A stretch of 64,000 nt of DNA, taken from assembly GCF_030052815.1 (NCBI RefSeq), contig NC_079505.1:79182351-79246350 (forward strand), in the 5' to 3' direction. Under the pieces are notes generated by a model, which searched no databases, had not been told where the DNA came from, and saw only the letters and a list, made by a program, of their open reading frames with translations. The translations under genes and the position numbers were made by a program. Position 1 is the first letter of the stretch, and every line of letters begins with the position of its first letter. Positions 49,815 to 61,093 of the stretch are shown piece by piece. The stretch comes from Hevea brasiliensis. Lineage: Eukaryota > Streptophyta > Magnoliopsida > Malpighiales > Euphorbiaceae.

Positions 49815-51550
49815 AAGAAGAAAAGAAACTGTTGTTATTCTGCCTGTGAGTAAGAAAAATTATTTCCCCCCAAATTCAAGCTGAACATAATTTTTATACT
49901 TGAATTATGCATAACAACCAAGAGTTTGAGACTTTGAGTACCCTTAGATAAAGTGTAATTTGTGTTCCTCGATGCAGAAGCTTTTCAGAATCACTTTCTT
50001 CCTTAATCACATACGAGCTACTGTCAGCTACTGCTTCCCAGACATATTGCTTACCTGACCTTGGGCTCTTAGTAGACACAACAACCTGGTTGTACATAAT
50101 ATATAAGACCAACCTTCATCAGCAAATTACTATGAAAACCATCTGTGTTCCGAAACAACAAGTTCATATGTAACCAACACACTGATGCATATCAAAAAAT
50201 TGTCGAAATCATACTACACCTTCTCAGCCACAAGAAAAGCAGAATAGAACCCAACACCAAATTGACCAATCAAACCATTGTCTGCCCCAAGATCTTTATT
50301 TTCCTGTACACGACAAGGGAGAACTTAATTATATGCACGGAGCCTAAGAACAGCTAAGTGCTAAAATTTAAAGTCCATCTTGAGGATAAACTGACACCTT
50401 AAGAGCCTTAAGGAATTTTGAAGTGCCGCTCTGAGCAATAGTTCCAAGACAGTCAATGAGTTCTTCTTTTGTCATTCCAATGCCTGTGTCCCTGCAAGTT
50501 AAGAAGAATCAATCCAATAAACTAGCCAACTTATTTTCATTGGAAACAAAAATCGTAAAAGAGGAAATGGAGGTATACGTTATGGTAATTGTCCCATTGT
50601 CAGGATCAGTTTTTATACGAATCTCCAGTTCACCAGCGTCTCCAAGCAAAGATGGCTCAGTCACACTTAAGAATCTCAACTTATCTAGAGCATCACTTGC
50701 ATTGCTGGGGAAAAAAGAAAAAAATAAAAAAAAACAGAGAACCAAGTCAACCAATAGATAAAGAAAATAACACATTTCTTGAAGGAAAGAGAAAAGGTAT
50801 AGTAATCTTTCCTGACAGATCACTTGTTTTATGTTATGATATGTAAATGTTTGATATTAACAAACAAGAAATCAACTTAACAACTATTAGAACTAGCAAC
50901 TACTAACGTACAGTATTATACTTCAAGCATGTATCAATCAGGGGACAAGCTCACCTCACAAGCTCTCTAAGGAATACTTCCTTGTGGCTGTATAGACTGT
51001 GAACTATCAAATCCAACAGGCGACTGACCTGAAATGATTAAACTCCTCAATCAGCAGTGCTTTGGAAAAAAAAAATTAGATTTCCAACAACAAATATTCA
51101 AAAAGTGTTCCAATTACAAAGAAATAGCACACGATTTGAAAACAGTCTATAAATTTCGTCCAGGGGGTCAAAGTGAAGCCAAAGTTAAAAAACAAAACTA
51201 AAGACATAAAAGCCCAAACTCAAGTAGCTAAAAGCTCAAAACTCCCCAAAACATAAAAAATAAAAGAGACCCACCTCAGCTTGATACTCGAATTTCTCTC
51301 CAGAAGAATCCGCGGCTTCTTTCTCGGCGACAGCAGCCTCGCACCGGACAGCAATTCGATTATTTCGTTTCTCAAGCTTCCAATTTCGGCCAGTACATGA
51401 GAAGCCCTTTCTGAGACCGTTATTTTGTGGCAAAAAGGGACTTCTTAGACTAAAGGACTTGCTGCTAAGATGTTTACGTGAAAAGGGTGTGGAAGAGGAA
51501 AGGGAGACCAAAGAAGCAGCAGCTAAGCTTCTGCTTAGAACTGGAGCCAT
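38676..51550 (-). CDS. HSP90-5: Chloroplast heat shock protein 90 (HSP90-5 / CR88 type)
   Basis: Eighteen exons, right to left: 51550-51275, 51028-50955, 50704-50579, 50491-50398, 50303-50220, 50085-49942, 49639-49523, 48982-48935, 48845-48765, 48570-48466, 48389-48249, 47866-47696, 47606-47352, 46250-46148, 46015-45841, 45736-45631, 39053-38964 and 38879-38676. The phases close to 797 aa (the Arabidopsis protein is about 780). The first ~70 residues are rich in Ser and basic residues, a chloroplast transit peptide. The GHKL ATPase domain shows [17 protein letters not shown] and [13 protein letters not shown]. The charged linker is [21 protein letters not shown]. The middle domain has [18 protein letters not shown] and the loop [16 protein letters not shown]. 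The C-terminus ends DPWND, the plastid-type end rather than cytosolic MEEVD. It is an ATP-dependent stromal chaperone for protein import and folding. Intron 16 is 6.6 kb because of the element at 39341-44894. Confidence 0.96.
39907..41640 (-). pseudogene. Decayed retroelement ORF (Transposase_28-like, then coiled coil)
   Basis: On the minus strand, about 150 bp after a TATA-like TATAAATAG (about 41790), coding-like sequence begins near 41640. Pieces in shifting frames read [20 protein letters not shown] and [15 protein letters not shown] (about 41290-41180) and then NWKNRFFIT (about 41055-41030). This is the pattern of the 'putative gypsy type transposon' domain (Transposase_28). An intact 191-codon frame at 40482-39907 encodes a predicted coiled coil rich in Glu and Gln, with an acidic tail ([13 protein letters not shown]). 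Frameshifts and at least one stop (near 41230) break the first part. From memory, such antisense ORFs occur in Tat-lineage gypsy elements. Confidence 0.6.
43072..43081 (+). promoter_or_regulatory. TATA-like box inside the 5.55-kb element
   Basis: CTATAAATAC on the plus strand follows GC-richer DNA and precedes a pyrimidine-rich stretch, as in LTR promoters. Together with TATAAATAG on the minus strand near 41790 it would give divergent transcription. Inferred from motif only. Confidence 0.35.
44066..44520 (+). repeat. ~58-bp tandem array, about eight copies
   Basis: Units start AGAGATCGGAGGAGAGTTCT at about 44066, 44119, 44178, 44236, 44295, 44353, 44410 and 44466 and end in AT-rich spacers. 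The copies are diverged, and the fifth and last are the most altered. Confidence 0.88.
49767..49812. repeat. G15 run followed by (GA)n in an HSP90 intron
   Basis: About 15 consecutive G followed by about 15 GA units, within the intron between exons 6 and 7. Confidence 0.9.
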
Positions 51551-52753
51551 TGAGCCCTAGATAGGTTGAGGGAGACTTGCAGTCGGGTGCTATAAGAGAT
51601 ATGTTGGGCTGTCAATGTGTCGCTAGTAACGTGGAAAAAACCCTCGCAGGGTTTAAGCGGGGAGAGAAGAGGGTTCTAGAAAGAAATGGCATACAACGTT
51701 TGGGTTTTGTTTTCGGACCCTTTTTTTTTGGAATCGTAAGGCCTGTATGCTGCCATGTCAACAATATCCTCTTCCATTTTCCATTTATTAAAAAATAAAA
51801 TTTAAATGGAATTGAGCTATTCAAAATATAAAAAAAAATCAGGAAAAAGTAAAAAAGTAAATTATGATTTAAATTTTATGAACTGATACCTTAATTAACA
51901 TTAAATGATGTCAATGTAGTGGATTATGTAATTCTGATATGACAACTTATATAACAGGTAATTATTATTTTTATCACATGTGGTTATGATTATATTTATT
52001 AATGAAAGAAAATATAATAAATTTTATAAAAAGTATTATTTTTTAGTGCTTTTAAATATTTTGTAAATTGATGTTCTATGGGAAAATATAAATAATTTTA
52101 CACTGCAAGTTATATATTTTTGTCTATAATCTATGCACAGAATTGCTATTTTGATATAGGATTCATTTTCACTTCAATTTTCTTTTGACAAAAATATTGG
52201 GTTGGAAATACTACAACCTTAGTGTTTGAATCAACTGAAGCCCAAGTGTGGATACCAGCGTTTAAGGCTTCAACTGATGAACGAAATATTCAAGAAATTT
52301 GTCTCACTGTATTGCGTTTTCCCTTTTCATTGGAAATTTCTAACCTTATATTCAAGAAATTTCTAACCTTATTGCGTTTTCCCTTTTCATTGGAAACCGT
52401 AATTTTTACAACGAAGTTCATGGCTCATGTTTTATTCTATTCTCAACGCGTGTGGAAGCAGTGGATGAGCAAGCCATGGAGAGTTGTGATGCACACATTA
52501 CACAATTTTTTACTAATATAATAGACCCAGGACAATCAAGATAGAAGAGCAGAAGATTTATGATCATTTGCAATTTGGCAGATAAGAATTTTGAGAGATA
52601 CAAAAAAGAACCTGGCTACATAAATTATTTGCTTGTTTGTGTATTACAAAGTTATAGAAAAGAGCAGCACTTCCTGGAGATCCCAACCAATAAACCAAAC
52701 AGAGAACTAGAAAAGGATATTACAACCCACTTACAAGCACTAACTTTTCTACC
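51551..52753. other. HSP90 promoter side and hydrolase 3' flank
   Basis: The first ~150 bp hold the HSP90 5' UTR and core promoter. The rest is AT-rich. A ~26-bp sequence containing ATTGCGTTTTCCCTTTTCAT occurs twice, at about 52311 and 52372. No gene is seen. Confidence 0.45.
51638..51654. promoter_or_regulatory. Palindromic telo-box pair upstream of HSP90
   Basis: AAACCCT-CGC-AGGGTTT is a perfect inverted pair of telo-boxes about 90-105 bp upstream of the HSP90 ATG. A TGGGCT (site II-like) lies nearby at 51604-51609. Telo-box plus site II combinations are known in promoters of plant growth-linked and organelle-biogenesis genes. Function here is inferred. Confidence 0.5.
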
Positions 52754-55128
52754 TCAGGCCTCAGAAGCTGTCTGCTTCAAACAATCAGCATTGCACAATC
52801 CCACAGATCTAACCATGTCTCCCAACCTGCCATAACAAGCCAATTAACGCTAACAATCAGCACATTCTGCTCAAATGACTAATAAAAACCCAACAAAAAG
52901 AAATTAAACAAGGGATTAGTAGAACTGACCGGTCAAAGCTGTTCCTTGCTCTCTCTGGCTGATCAGTGCTGTTCCTTGCTTTCGTTGCACGATCAATGCT
53001 CTTTCTTGACTTCTCTCTCCTGTCAGTGCTGGCTCTTCCTTTCTCTCTGCTGTCAGTGCTTAGCCTGGATTTTTCTTTCTGCCCAGTACTAGGCCTAGCC
53101 TTATCTCTATGATCTGTACTTGACCTTGATTTTTCCTTATTGGCATCTGGAGTGTTTGAAGGCTGATTAGGCTGATCAGTGCTTGGCCTTAATTTTTCCT
53201 TATTGGCATCTGAGGTGTTCGGAGGCTGATTAGGCTGATCTGTACTTTGTCCAGATGCAACTCTAAGGTGTGGAGGCATCTTCTCAATGGCAGATATGAA
53301 CTTCCTGAGATGCCTTAAGTACTCTGGGTAGAGTTCCAAGTTACAGTGGTTTCCTCCTTTGAGCCACAAGGGTTCATACTTCTCTTTACAGAGCTCCCAC
53401 AGCTGCTTACCATGGGAAAAATCCACAACTTCATCTTCGGTTCCCTGCAATCACCAGCAAGGCAATTACATTGTCACAAGTCATAACAGCTACTGGCTGC
53501 CATCAAGACCACAATGGCACAGAAGAAGCAAAAAAGAAAATGGAACTCACATGAATTACCAGAACTGGGCAATTAACGAGCGGAATCTTATCAATGTTCT
53601 GTGATGAAAACACAAGAAAACAAAAGTTTACATTAAATTGATGGATGAAAATTTCAGAAAATGATACAAATGCACTTCTCTAATTCAGCATCCAGGTTAC
53701 AAACCTTATAAATGTCGAACCAGAAAGTTTTCTTGACAGGATACATGACACGAAGGCCAGACAGGATAGGACTGTGAAGAATCACAGCTCTTAATTGTGG
53801 CAAACGAGTAGCCAATTCAAGAGCAGGTCCACTCCCTACTGACTGACCATACAATATGGTGTCTTCCTCCTTCACTCCATAAGTCTCTTCTAGACATTTA
53901 TAAGCAGCCTCTATATCAGCATATGTGTCTTGTTCACTTGGCTAATTGGGTACCAATGCATCAAACAGAATCAGTAGTCCTTTTATTTATCTTATAATTC
54001 ACATAATAAAACATATATTTTACCAACAACATAGCAAACGAGTATCAGATTGTTCTGCAGTAATGAACTTGAGTTTTTCTTTTCTTTTGTTTTCCCCTAA
54101 AATAAATTGCCGGATAATCATTGATTAAATTATCTCTATCATGTACTCGAAAGCTCAAACTTTGCTCCTAAGTTCTTGATTTCTGCAAAGGAAATATCTC
54201 TGGCTTGCAACTTCTTGTTTTGATACATTACTTGAGCAGGCCCTGCCAATCTATAATTTGATCTTTCTTGACTATAATTCAAGAAAGAACTATTTTTGAA
54301 AGAAAAATAGCTTCTGTAAGCCATAAAGCCGTCCCTGTCCCTCCTATCTCAACTCTCAGGTCAGTCTGCCAAATGTGCTTAAGCAAGTGCTTTAACATTA
54401 AATTCCTATCATGCAGGCCTAGAATTTTAATGGTAACAAGTCCAAATTAAGTCCAACTCTCAACCCTCCTTTGACTGCATACTACAGTTAGCCCATGAGC
54501 TAAACAAGTTTATTTTTTTCATTTGGTTTTGATTAGACTTGAAACTCAATAATTTATAAACTAGAGACGACTCAATACGAAGCTTATTGGTTGGGAATCA
54601 AATTAATTGATGAGAAACAATAACTTGCCAACTCAATTTTGTCACTACTTCACCAGAAATTAGGTTGAGCTTTTTGTGGTCAGAAAAAACAAACAGAATA
54701 TACCTTTCCAGAAGAGTGTCCATACCCAGAATAATCGTACCTGTAAAAAAATAACATATTGATCTTTACAAAGTCAAATCCAGGTTATATTTTCATTCAT
54801 AAACAAGAACATATGAAGAAACTGACCCCATAAGATTAACATTAAGGTGCAGGCTAAGCTCAGAGAAGATATGATACATCTGGCCAAGATCAGCAGCGTT
54901 GCCATGAGAGTATAGGACAGTCAATGAAGCTGATGAGTTTTTCACGTATATGGCAACAATCTCATTCCCTTTCTTTGTGGAAAGCTTCAACACGTCCACG
55001 TCTTCTCTCTGGTGGACATCTGAGATCCTCAGTTTCCCAGTTTCTTCATCAACTACTATGTTATAAGACGGTGGATTTGGTGGGAAGAAGGCGAATTTCG
55101 CTGCCATTGACGATGTTGCCGTTCCCAT
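52754..55128 (-). CDS. ABHD17-like alpha/beta hydrolase with repetitive RxS tail
   Basis: Six exons, right to left: 55128-54827, 54740-54704, 53941-53705, 53598-53551, 53444-52930 and 52826-52754; the phases close to 403 aa. The catalytic triad is visible: Ser in GQSVGSG, Asp in GTEDEVVD and His in [10 protein letters not shown]. The oxyanion motif [10 protein letters not shown] is near the N-terminus. Animal ABHD17 proteins are depalmitoylases at membranes; plant members share the core, and substrate identity here is inference. The start MGTATSS fits an N-myristoylation signal, which would tether the enzyme to membranes; there is no N-terminal Cys cluster. After the core (about residue 280) comes a ~110-residue hydrophilic tail. 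It has a pair of STDQPNQP...DANKEK repeats and then about seven ~10-residue units of the form K-x-R-x-S-x-D. The last exon adds a Cys-containing end ([15 protein letters not shown]). Confidence 0.92.
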
Positions 55129-55259
55129 AGTTACCCCAGAAGAATGGTAGAATTAATGGGTTGTGATTTTGTAAATATTCTGGCTAGGTGAGAATGGCTA
55201 TGAGAAGAAGAGTATAGAAGTACTACTGCATGGTCAAGTTCTAAAATATTTGTTTTAAA

Positions 55260-55294
<35 letters not shown>

Positions 55295-58200
55295 AGCGGC
55301 AGAGAGAAAGAGAAGGGATGTGGTGATTATGATGTATGAGAAAAAGAAAAAAAGAAATATGTCAATGGGATTTCTAGAATTTGGGTTTTGGTGGGATCTT
55401 GTTTGTTTCTTGAGAAAATGGAAGGAACAAAATTAGAGGGAGGAATTAATTATTTACCAAGAGCAAAATTAGGCCTGCTAAATGGTTATTTCTTAAAAAA
55501 AACCAAAAGGCAGTTATTGCTTTCCTTGAATACCAGCAGATATCTCCACCAATCCCTTTCCAAGAAAAGAAATATATGATTTTATGGCAATTTGGTCATC
55601 TTAATCAAGCCCTAACTTTTTTAGTTGAATTTGAAATTTCTTTCTTTTTTTGGTATTGGACTTCAATTAATAGAAACATTAGACATTTGTAGTGATTATG
55701 CAATATAAAATATATGGCAGTAATTTACTAAGGTATTCAATAATATATATTTTTTTATTTATGTGTATTATTAAAAAAAATTCCTGAATTATTTACTTAA
55801 TTAATTGTTATAATATGAAATGATAAAGGCAAAAACATGTGGGAATGCAGCAATCTTCTCCAACCTCTAAATGGTTTATTTATTTATTTGGAGAGTCTAA
55901 ATTTAATGTTCTGAAGTTTAAATAGGAGAAATAGTAAATTTTTTATATATAATTAATTTTAATTGGATTTCTAACATAAGACCTCATGGCCTTATTAGTA
56001 ACATTCTTTAATTTTTTTTTATATATATTAATAATTTTTAATATAGTAATTTGAATACAGGTTAGGCATAGCCTGTTTAACAAATGTCATTATTATTTAT
56101 CTATTTATTCATTTTCCTTCAAATTTAACAAAAAAAATTTACTAGTACTTTTATCTATCGTTTAAAATTTTTATAGGAATTAAAAAAATAATAAAATTAC
56201 TTAAATTATAATAAAATATTCTTAATTTAATTAAATTACTCTTTCTCTCACCTAATTAAGAAAGAGGAGAAAGTGATAAGATTGAATTTTAAAAAATTAT
56301 AAAAATAGTTATCATATTTAATAAATACAAGGGTAAAATTAGAAAAATAATTAATATTTCTTAATTTTTTAAAAGGACAGATAAAATTAATAATAAATAA
56401 TTATATAAATAAAAAAATTCAAATAGGAACTGTATAAAATTTATTAGTGGATAAATGTCTAATCACTTTCCTTATACATTCTTGCAATATCTACATAGAG
56501 AAATTAATTACAAAAAATTTAAGAGTAGGGTATTATTTTATCATCATGTAATTTATTTAATATTTAAAAACTTGTCAAATGGCCTCTCTATGAGGCATGA
56601 TTTTTAATTCTAAAACCCATATGAGCAATTATAAATGTTGAAAGTTGCTCTCATGACACTTGCTTTGGTTGAAGTATATAAATTACACAAAATATATTTG
56701 AGAGAAGAAGGAAGGAGTTTGATGCTAGCAAAAGTGGAAGAATGATGAAGGGGTGGGACTAAAAAGACTAAAAAAAATAAATAGGTGGGACTAGTTTACA
56801 AGGGGGAGAGGGAACACTTCATGATTACATATAAGTACATTATATATATTTTTGACTTTGAAATTGTGGTTCTTCTTAATTGCTTTTCATTAAAAAGGCC
56901 TAATACCAATTTAATAATTATTAAATATATTTATCCCTTCTTTCTTAATTTAAAAAAAAAAAAAATCTACCAATGAAAGATTAGTTGAGTGGTAATACGC
57001 ACTTATGTTCTATATTTTTTTACACCAAGAAATATGAAGTGAAGCCCTCTACATCTCCATGTACATTTAAAATAAAAATTTATTTTCATACAAAATTTAT
57101 ACATTTTATTTGTTTTATAGAAAATATTTTTTAAAAATATTTTTTTATATTTTTTAAATATATTTTTCTAGTAAAAAAAATAAGTAATTTTCAAAAAAAT
57201 TTAGTTATTTTTAAGGAAAATGACTTTCTTTTTTTTTTAAAGATTAAGTCATTTTTTATTTTTTAAATTTTGATAATTTTATTAAAATATAAAAATATCT
57301 ATACATACATTAAATAAACATACACCATTAATTTAACATTGTAACTAAATAATAAAAAATATTTTTACAAAAAATATTTTTTTAGAAAACAATTTTGATG
57401 GAAAATATTTTTCCTATATAAGTAATTTTCTATGAAACAAACGAAGTCTTAGGCTCTAATTGTTTTTGAAAATATTTTTTGAAAAAACATTTTTCGTATT
57501 TCTTAGTATTTAGGCTACTCAAAAAAATAGTTAGACAAAAAATTAAGTTAATTTTAAGGAAAATGACTTTCTCTTTTAAAAGTAAAAGTAATTTTCTCAA
57601 CTCTAACAATCTTATTAAAATGTGAAAATATTTATATATAATGAATTCTTATAAAATAATTTTAATGAAAAATATTTTTTATATACAATTTATTTTTTAT
57701 GAAATAAGCGGACCTTATCTTTTCCAATTGAGCATTGAAATATTTTTTTAATTAAGAGTTAAATAATTGTTTTGTAATATAAAATTAATAAAAATATAAA
57801 CTTTGAGAAAATTCTTCTTCAGTGAAAATTTTCGATATTACCAAAGAGAAAAAGATGATTCCAAGTTGCATCAAAGGTGATGGATTAGCGCACTGACGAG
57901 CGCCTTGGATTTGAAAAGGCAAAACCGGGTAATATTTGGGAGCCAACTTGTTAAAAGACGAAATTTGGCTTTTGCTTTCATTTAAATGAGTGGGTTTCAT
58001 GTTAAATGTAATTTAAATTTATATTAAAATTTTAAATAATTATATCTCCATCAAGCTGAGTATTTTTTTATATAATGTAATAATATAGTATTTTATATTT
58101 TTAATATTAATTAATATGAATTTTTTATTTAATAAAAATAATAATGCACACAATATTTAATTTTAAATTTTAAAATAAGTTGATTAATAGATTATTGTGT

Positions 58201-59687
58201 TTTGAGAGAATGAAAATTTTTTTTGGGCGCTTAGCTTCCGTTTGGGCTGCACGGGGAAGTTAAGAAAAAAAAAAGCACTTTTTGAAAGTTATTAATTCAA
58301 ATATTGTTAAATAAGACAATTTGAAAAAAGGATTTTAATTATTTTAGTTATTAATTATGATTAATACTTAAAATTTTAATCTTTAAACTAATTTTTAATA
58401 TTTTTAATTAATATATTTTTTAATATTATTTTAACTAAATTTATTAATAAAATTATTATTATATATATTACTTATTATTAATTAGAATTTAATTTGTAAC
58501 AATAAGAAAAATAATAATAATAATTTATATGATATTTTATCAATATTTTTATATAAAAATAATAAATGGTAAATTTTAGATTTATTTTGATTAAATATTA
58601 ATTTGATATTAGTTAAAAAAAAGAATATGAAACTTGCTGTTGAATTAAATTTAAGATATTTTATTTTAATAAATCAAAATTAAGTGATTAAAATAAAATA
58701 ACTATTTAAATTGAGGGGTGATTTGTGTAATTTTCCTGATTCTTTTCAAAGTTGCAACGCCATACCTCCTGCCCTACCCCTTTCCTCTCTCTACGGCTCG
58801 TGCCCTATCCTCCTTTATCTGCGATTCTACTGTTATTCACCTTCTTTTTTGATGTTCTCTTGTTCTTCAATTTTTACTACTTTATTTTTTTAATATTATA
58901 AAAATTTTACTTTTTATTATTTTATCATATGACAAAAAAAAAATATAAAAATATTAAACTGTTATATTTTATTATGTTACAATCTAACATCACTAAGAAT
59001 AATTTTAGTGTAAAGTTAATAAGTCTCTAGGCACTCTTCTCTTGTAAGCTGATTTTCAAGAATGAGTTTTATCTAGATGATTTATTGTTTTATATTCACT
59101 GCAATCAGAGCAAACTTTATTTTGCGAGACTCGGCCTTCGGAGTGATGGCCCATGGAGTGGTAGCTTAGTTTCCTTTTGACTGAAAAAAAAAATCTGTTA
59201 ATTAACTTTCTAAGTATTCCACATATATATATTTTTTGCTTATTCTTATGAGCGAAATTGATGGAGTTCAAGGATGGCTACAAGTTTCATTTTTTGTGGC
59301 AGAACTGGGTTCCGAGCCTGGTGATGGTTCCACGTTGAAGGTGAGAGATATTGATCCAGTAAGAGTCTATTTCAGCCCAGCCCAATAGAAACCAAACCAC
59401 ATCCTCTGCAACTCATTTTCGTATAACTATTTAGGAATGAGAATGTCTTCTTTAATTGCCAAGTTTTCTGATATTTGAATATGGAGCATGCGCAATTGGG
59501 CATAATGCTTCTGGCTAAAGGGTTAGCTATAGCACAATTTCCGATTGAAGAAAAGATGTTTGGAGGTACGTACTAGTAGAGAATCACAGTCTTCAAGGGG
59601 GCTAGCAATAAGAACCCATTGAATTTCTAACTTCTAAACGTTGGAGGCCCTTGGTTTCCTACTCTTTGCCCTGGTTTCAGAGCTGCA

Positions 59688-59723
<36 letters not shown>

Positions 59724-60172
59724 TATGAGCAAGACCTAGAATTTAATTTCAAGGCATGTGGGGGGCAATAGCATACCCTTAGCTCTCTCTCTGTATATGC
59801 GAGAAACGCATAGGAAAATAAGCTTTTCCTTTCTCGTTGATTGAATGGCGGCAGACAGGCGCGAAACACGCGTATCTTGCATTCCACGTTATTGTATTTA
59901 TCACCTCCTACTGCTATCTATATTGGTTCACTCGCCCATCATGATGCACTTTTTAACAATATGCTTTGAGATTTTCGCAGTGATCGGTTCATTAGACACA
60001 TGTGATGGCTCAAGGGTTCATGCAAGTTTCTGTTATTTTTTTTGCTTACTTGAACATGGGATAAGCGAATGTTGGGACCATACTTCTTATTTAGCTTTGA
60101 CTTGGGTGTATATAGGGCCTATAATGCCAATAATAATTTGACCCTTCTTGATTTAATCATCGTCGTCTAGAT
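55129..60172. other. AT-rich intergenic DNA
   Basis: About 5 kb with no supported gene. The first few hundred bases hold the hydrolase promoter. A poly-A run of about 30 lies at 55262-55292. 55700-58700 is very AT-rich, with fold-back-like stretches containing TTTGTTTCATAGAAA-type motifs near 57100-57720. A (TA)n(CA)n microsatellite lies at about 59690-59722. The open frame at 59845-60141 has no recognisable domain. Confidence 0.5.
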
Positions 60173-60180
60173 CTATAAAT
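60173..60180 (+). promoter_or_regulatory. TATA-like box of the RGF gene
   Basis: CTATAAAT lies about 60 bp upstream of the ATG at 60237, leaving room for a leader of about 30 bases. Assigned by position only. Confidence 0.4.
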
Positions 60181-60236
60181 CTCTGATATTGTGCTTTCAT
60201 TTATTTCCCTTTCCTGTTTTTCGAATCAAAACAGGA

Positions 60237-60891
60237 ATGGCTGCTGTGTATGTGAAGTTTATATGCCTTTTGCTAGTGCTTCTGTTCAGTTCTGCATGGC
60301 TCTCCAGTGCCCATGAAGGTATCTAATTAAGCATGCAAATGCATAGGCAATAAATCTTCGATAATTTCTTTCTTGTAGCGTTTTCTGATTTTCTTTATTA
60401 AAATCTTGACATGAAAACGCAGCTGCAGAAGATGATGCTGCTATGTCAACTGAGAAGGTAATTATACATCTTTAACTTTTTTTTTTGGGTTAAATTTTCT
60501 TTTTTTCACTTTGTTTTGATGGCATGTTGGTTTTCTTGTTATTTAGAAGGGAGTAGTGGATAGTGTTCTTAATGGAAATGTTGCTACCAGAAATGAAATT
60601 GGAGGAAAGAAAATGATTCCCAGAAAAGTCATTGTCAAGAGGGTAGAAATTAAAGGCAATGAAGCACTAGCAGAGACCATAAAGATTTCAAGTGAAAATC
60701 AAGAAACGGTGGCTGGAAAATCAGGCAACAAAGGGAAGAAGAAGAAGAAGAAGAAGAAGAATGCTGCTGTAAATGAAGAAAGTAAACCAAGGGTTAGTAA
60801 TATTCCTGAACAGCTAAACAATGAGGCAGGTTTTGTAGCTTTCAGTGCCGATTACCATTCTCCTAGGCATCACCCACCTAAAAACAACTGA
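60237..60891 (+). CDS. RGF/GOLVEN/CLEL peptide hormone precursor
   Basis: Three exons: 60237-60318, 60423-60457 and 60547-60891, GT-AG borders, 153 aa. Residues 1-25 are a clear secretory signal (VKFICLLLVLLFSSAWLSSA). The middle is a variable hydrophilic propeptide with a run of eight Lys encoded by an AAG microsatellite (about 60735-60760). The last 13 residues, DYHSPRHHPPKNN (60850-60888), match the RGF/GOLVEN/CLEL hormone motif: Asp-Tyr start, HHPP core, terminal Asn. They resemble RGF2/RGF3 most. In this family the Tyr is sulfated and a Pro hydroxylated, and the secreted peptide signals through RGFR/RGI receptor kinases to maintain the root meristem via PLETHORA. Exon 2 has a second in-frame acceptor six bases downstream (CAG at 60426-60428), which would remove two residues. 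Confidence 0.93.
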
Positions 60892-61036
60892 GAACAAGTA
60901 GATGTTAATAATGCTTTGTTATTAGTTCCCTTATCTTTTTTCTCTGATGCATACAATGTCTTCTTTTTGTTAAGTTCATTATCATAAAGAAACTAATACA
61001 TGGAATTTCTCCAAAATTTCTTTGTAGTACTAAATT

Positions 61037-61093
<57 letters not shown>

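Noticed and set aside
59845..60141. 98-codon open frame upstream of the RGF gene
   Set aside because: No domain; the RGF signal peptide starts at its own ATG at 60237 with a TATA-like box between.
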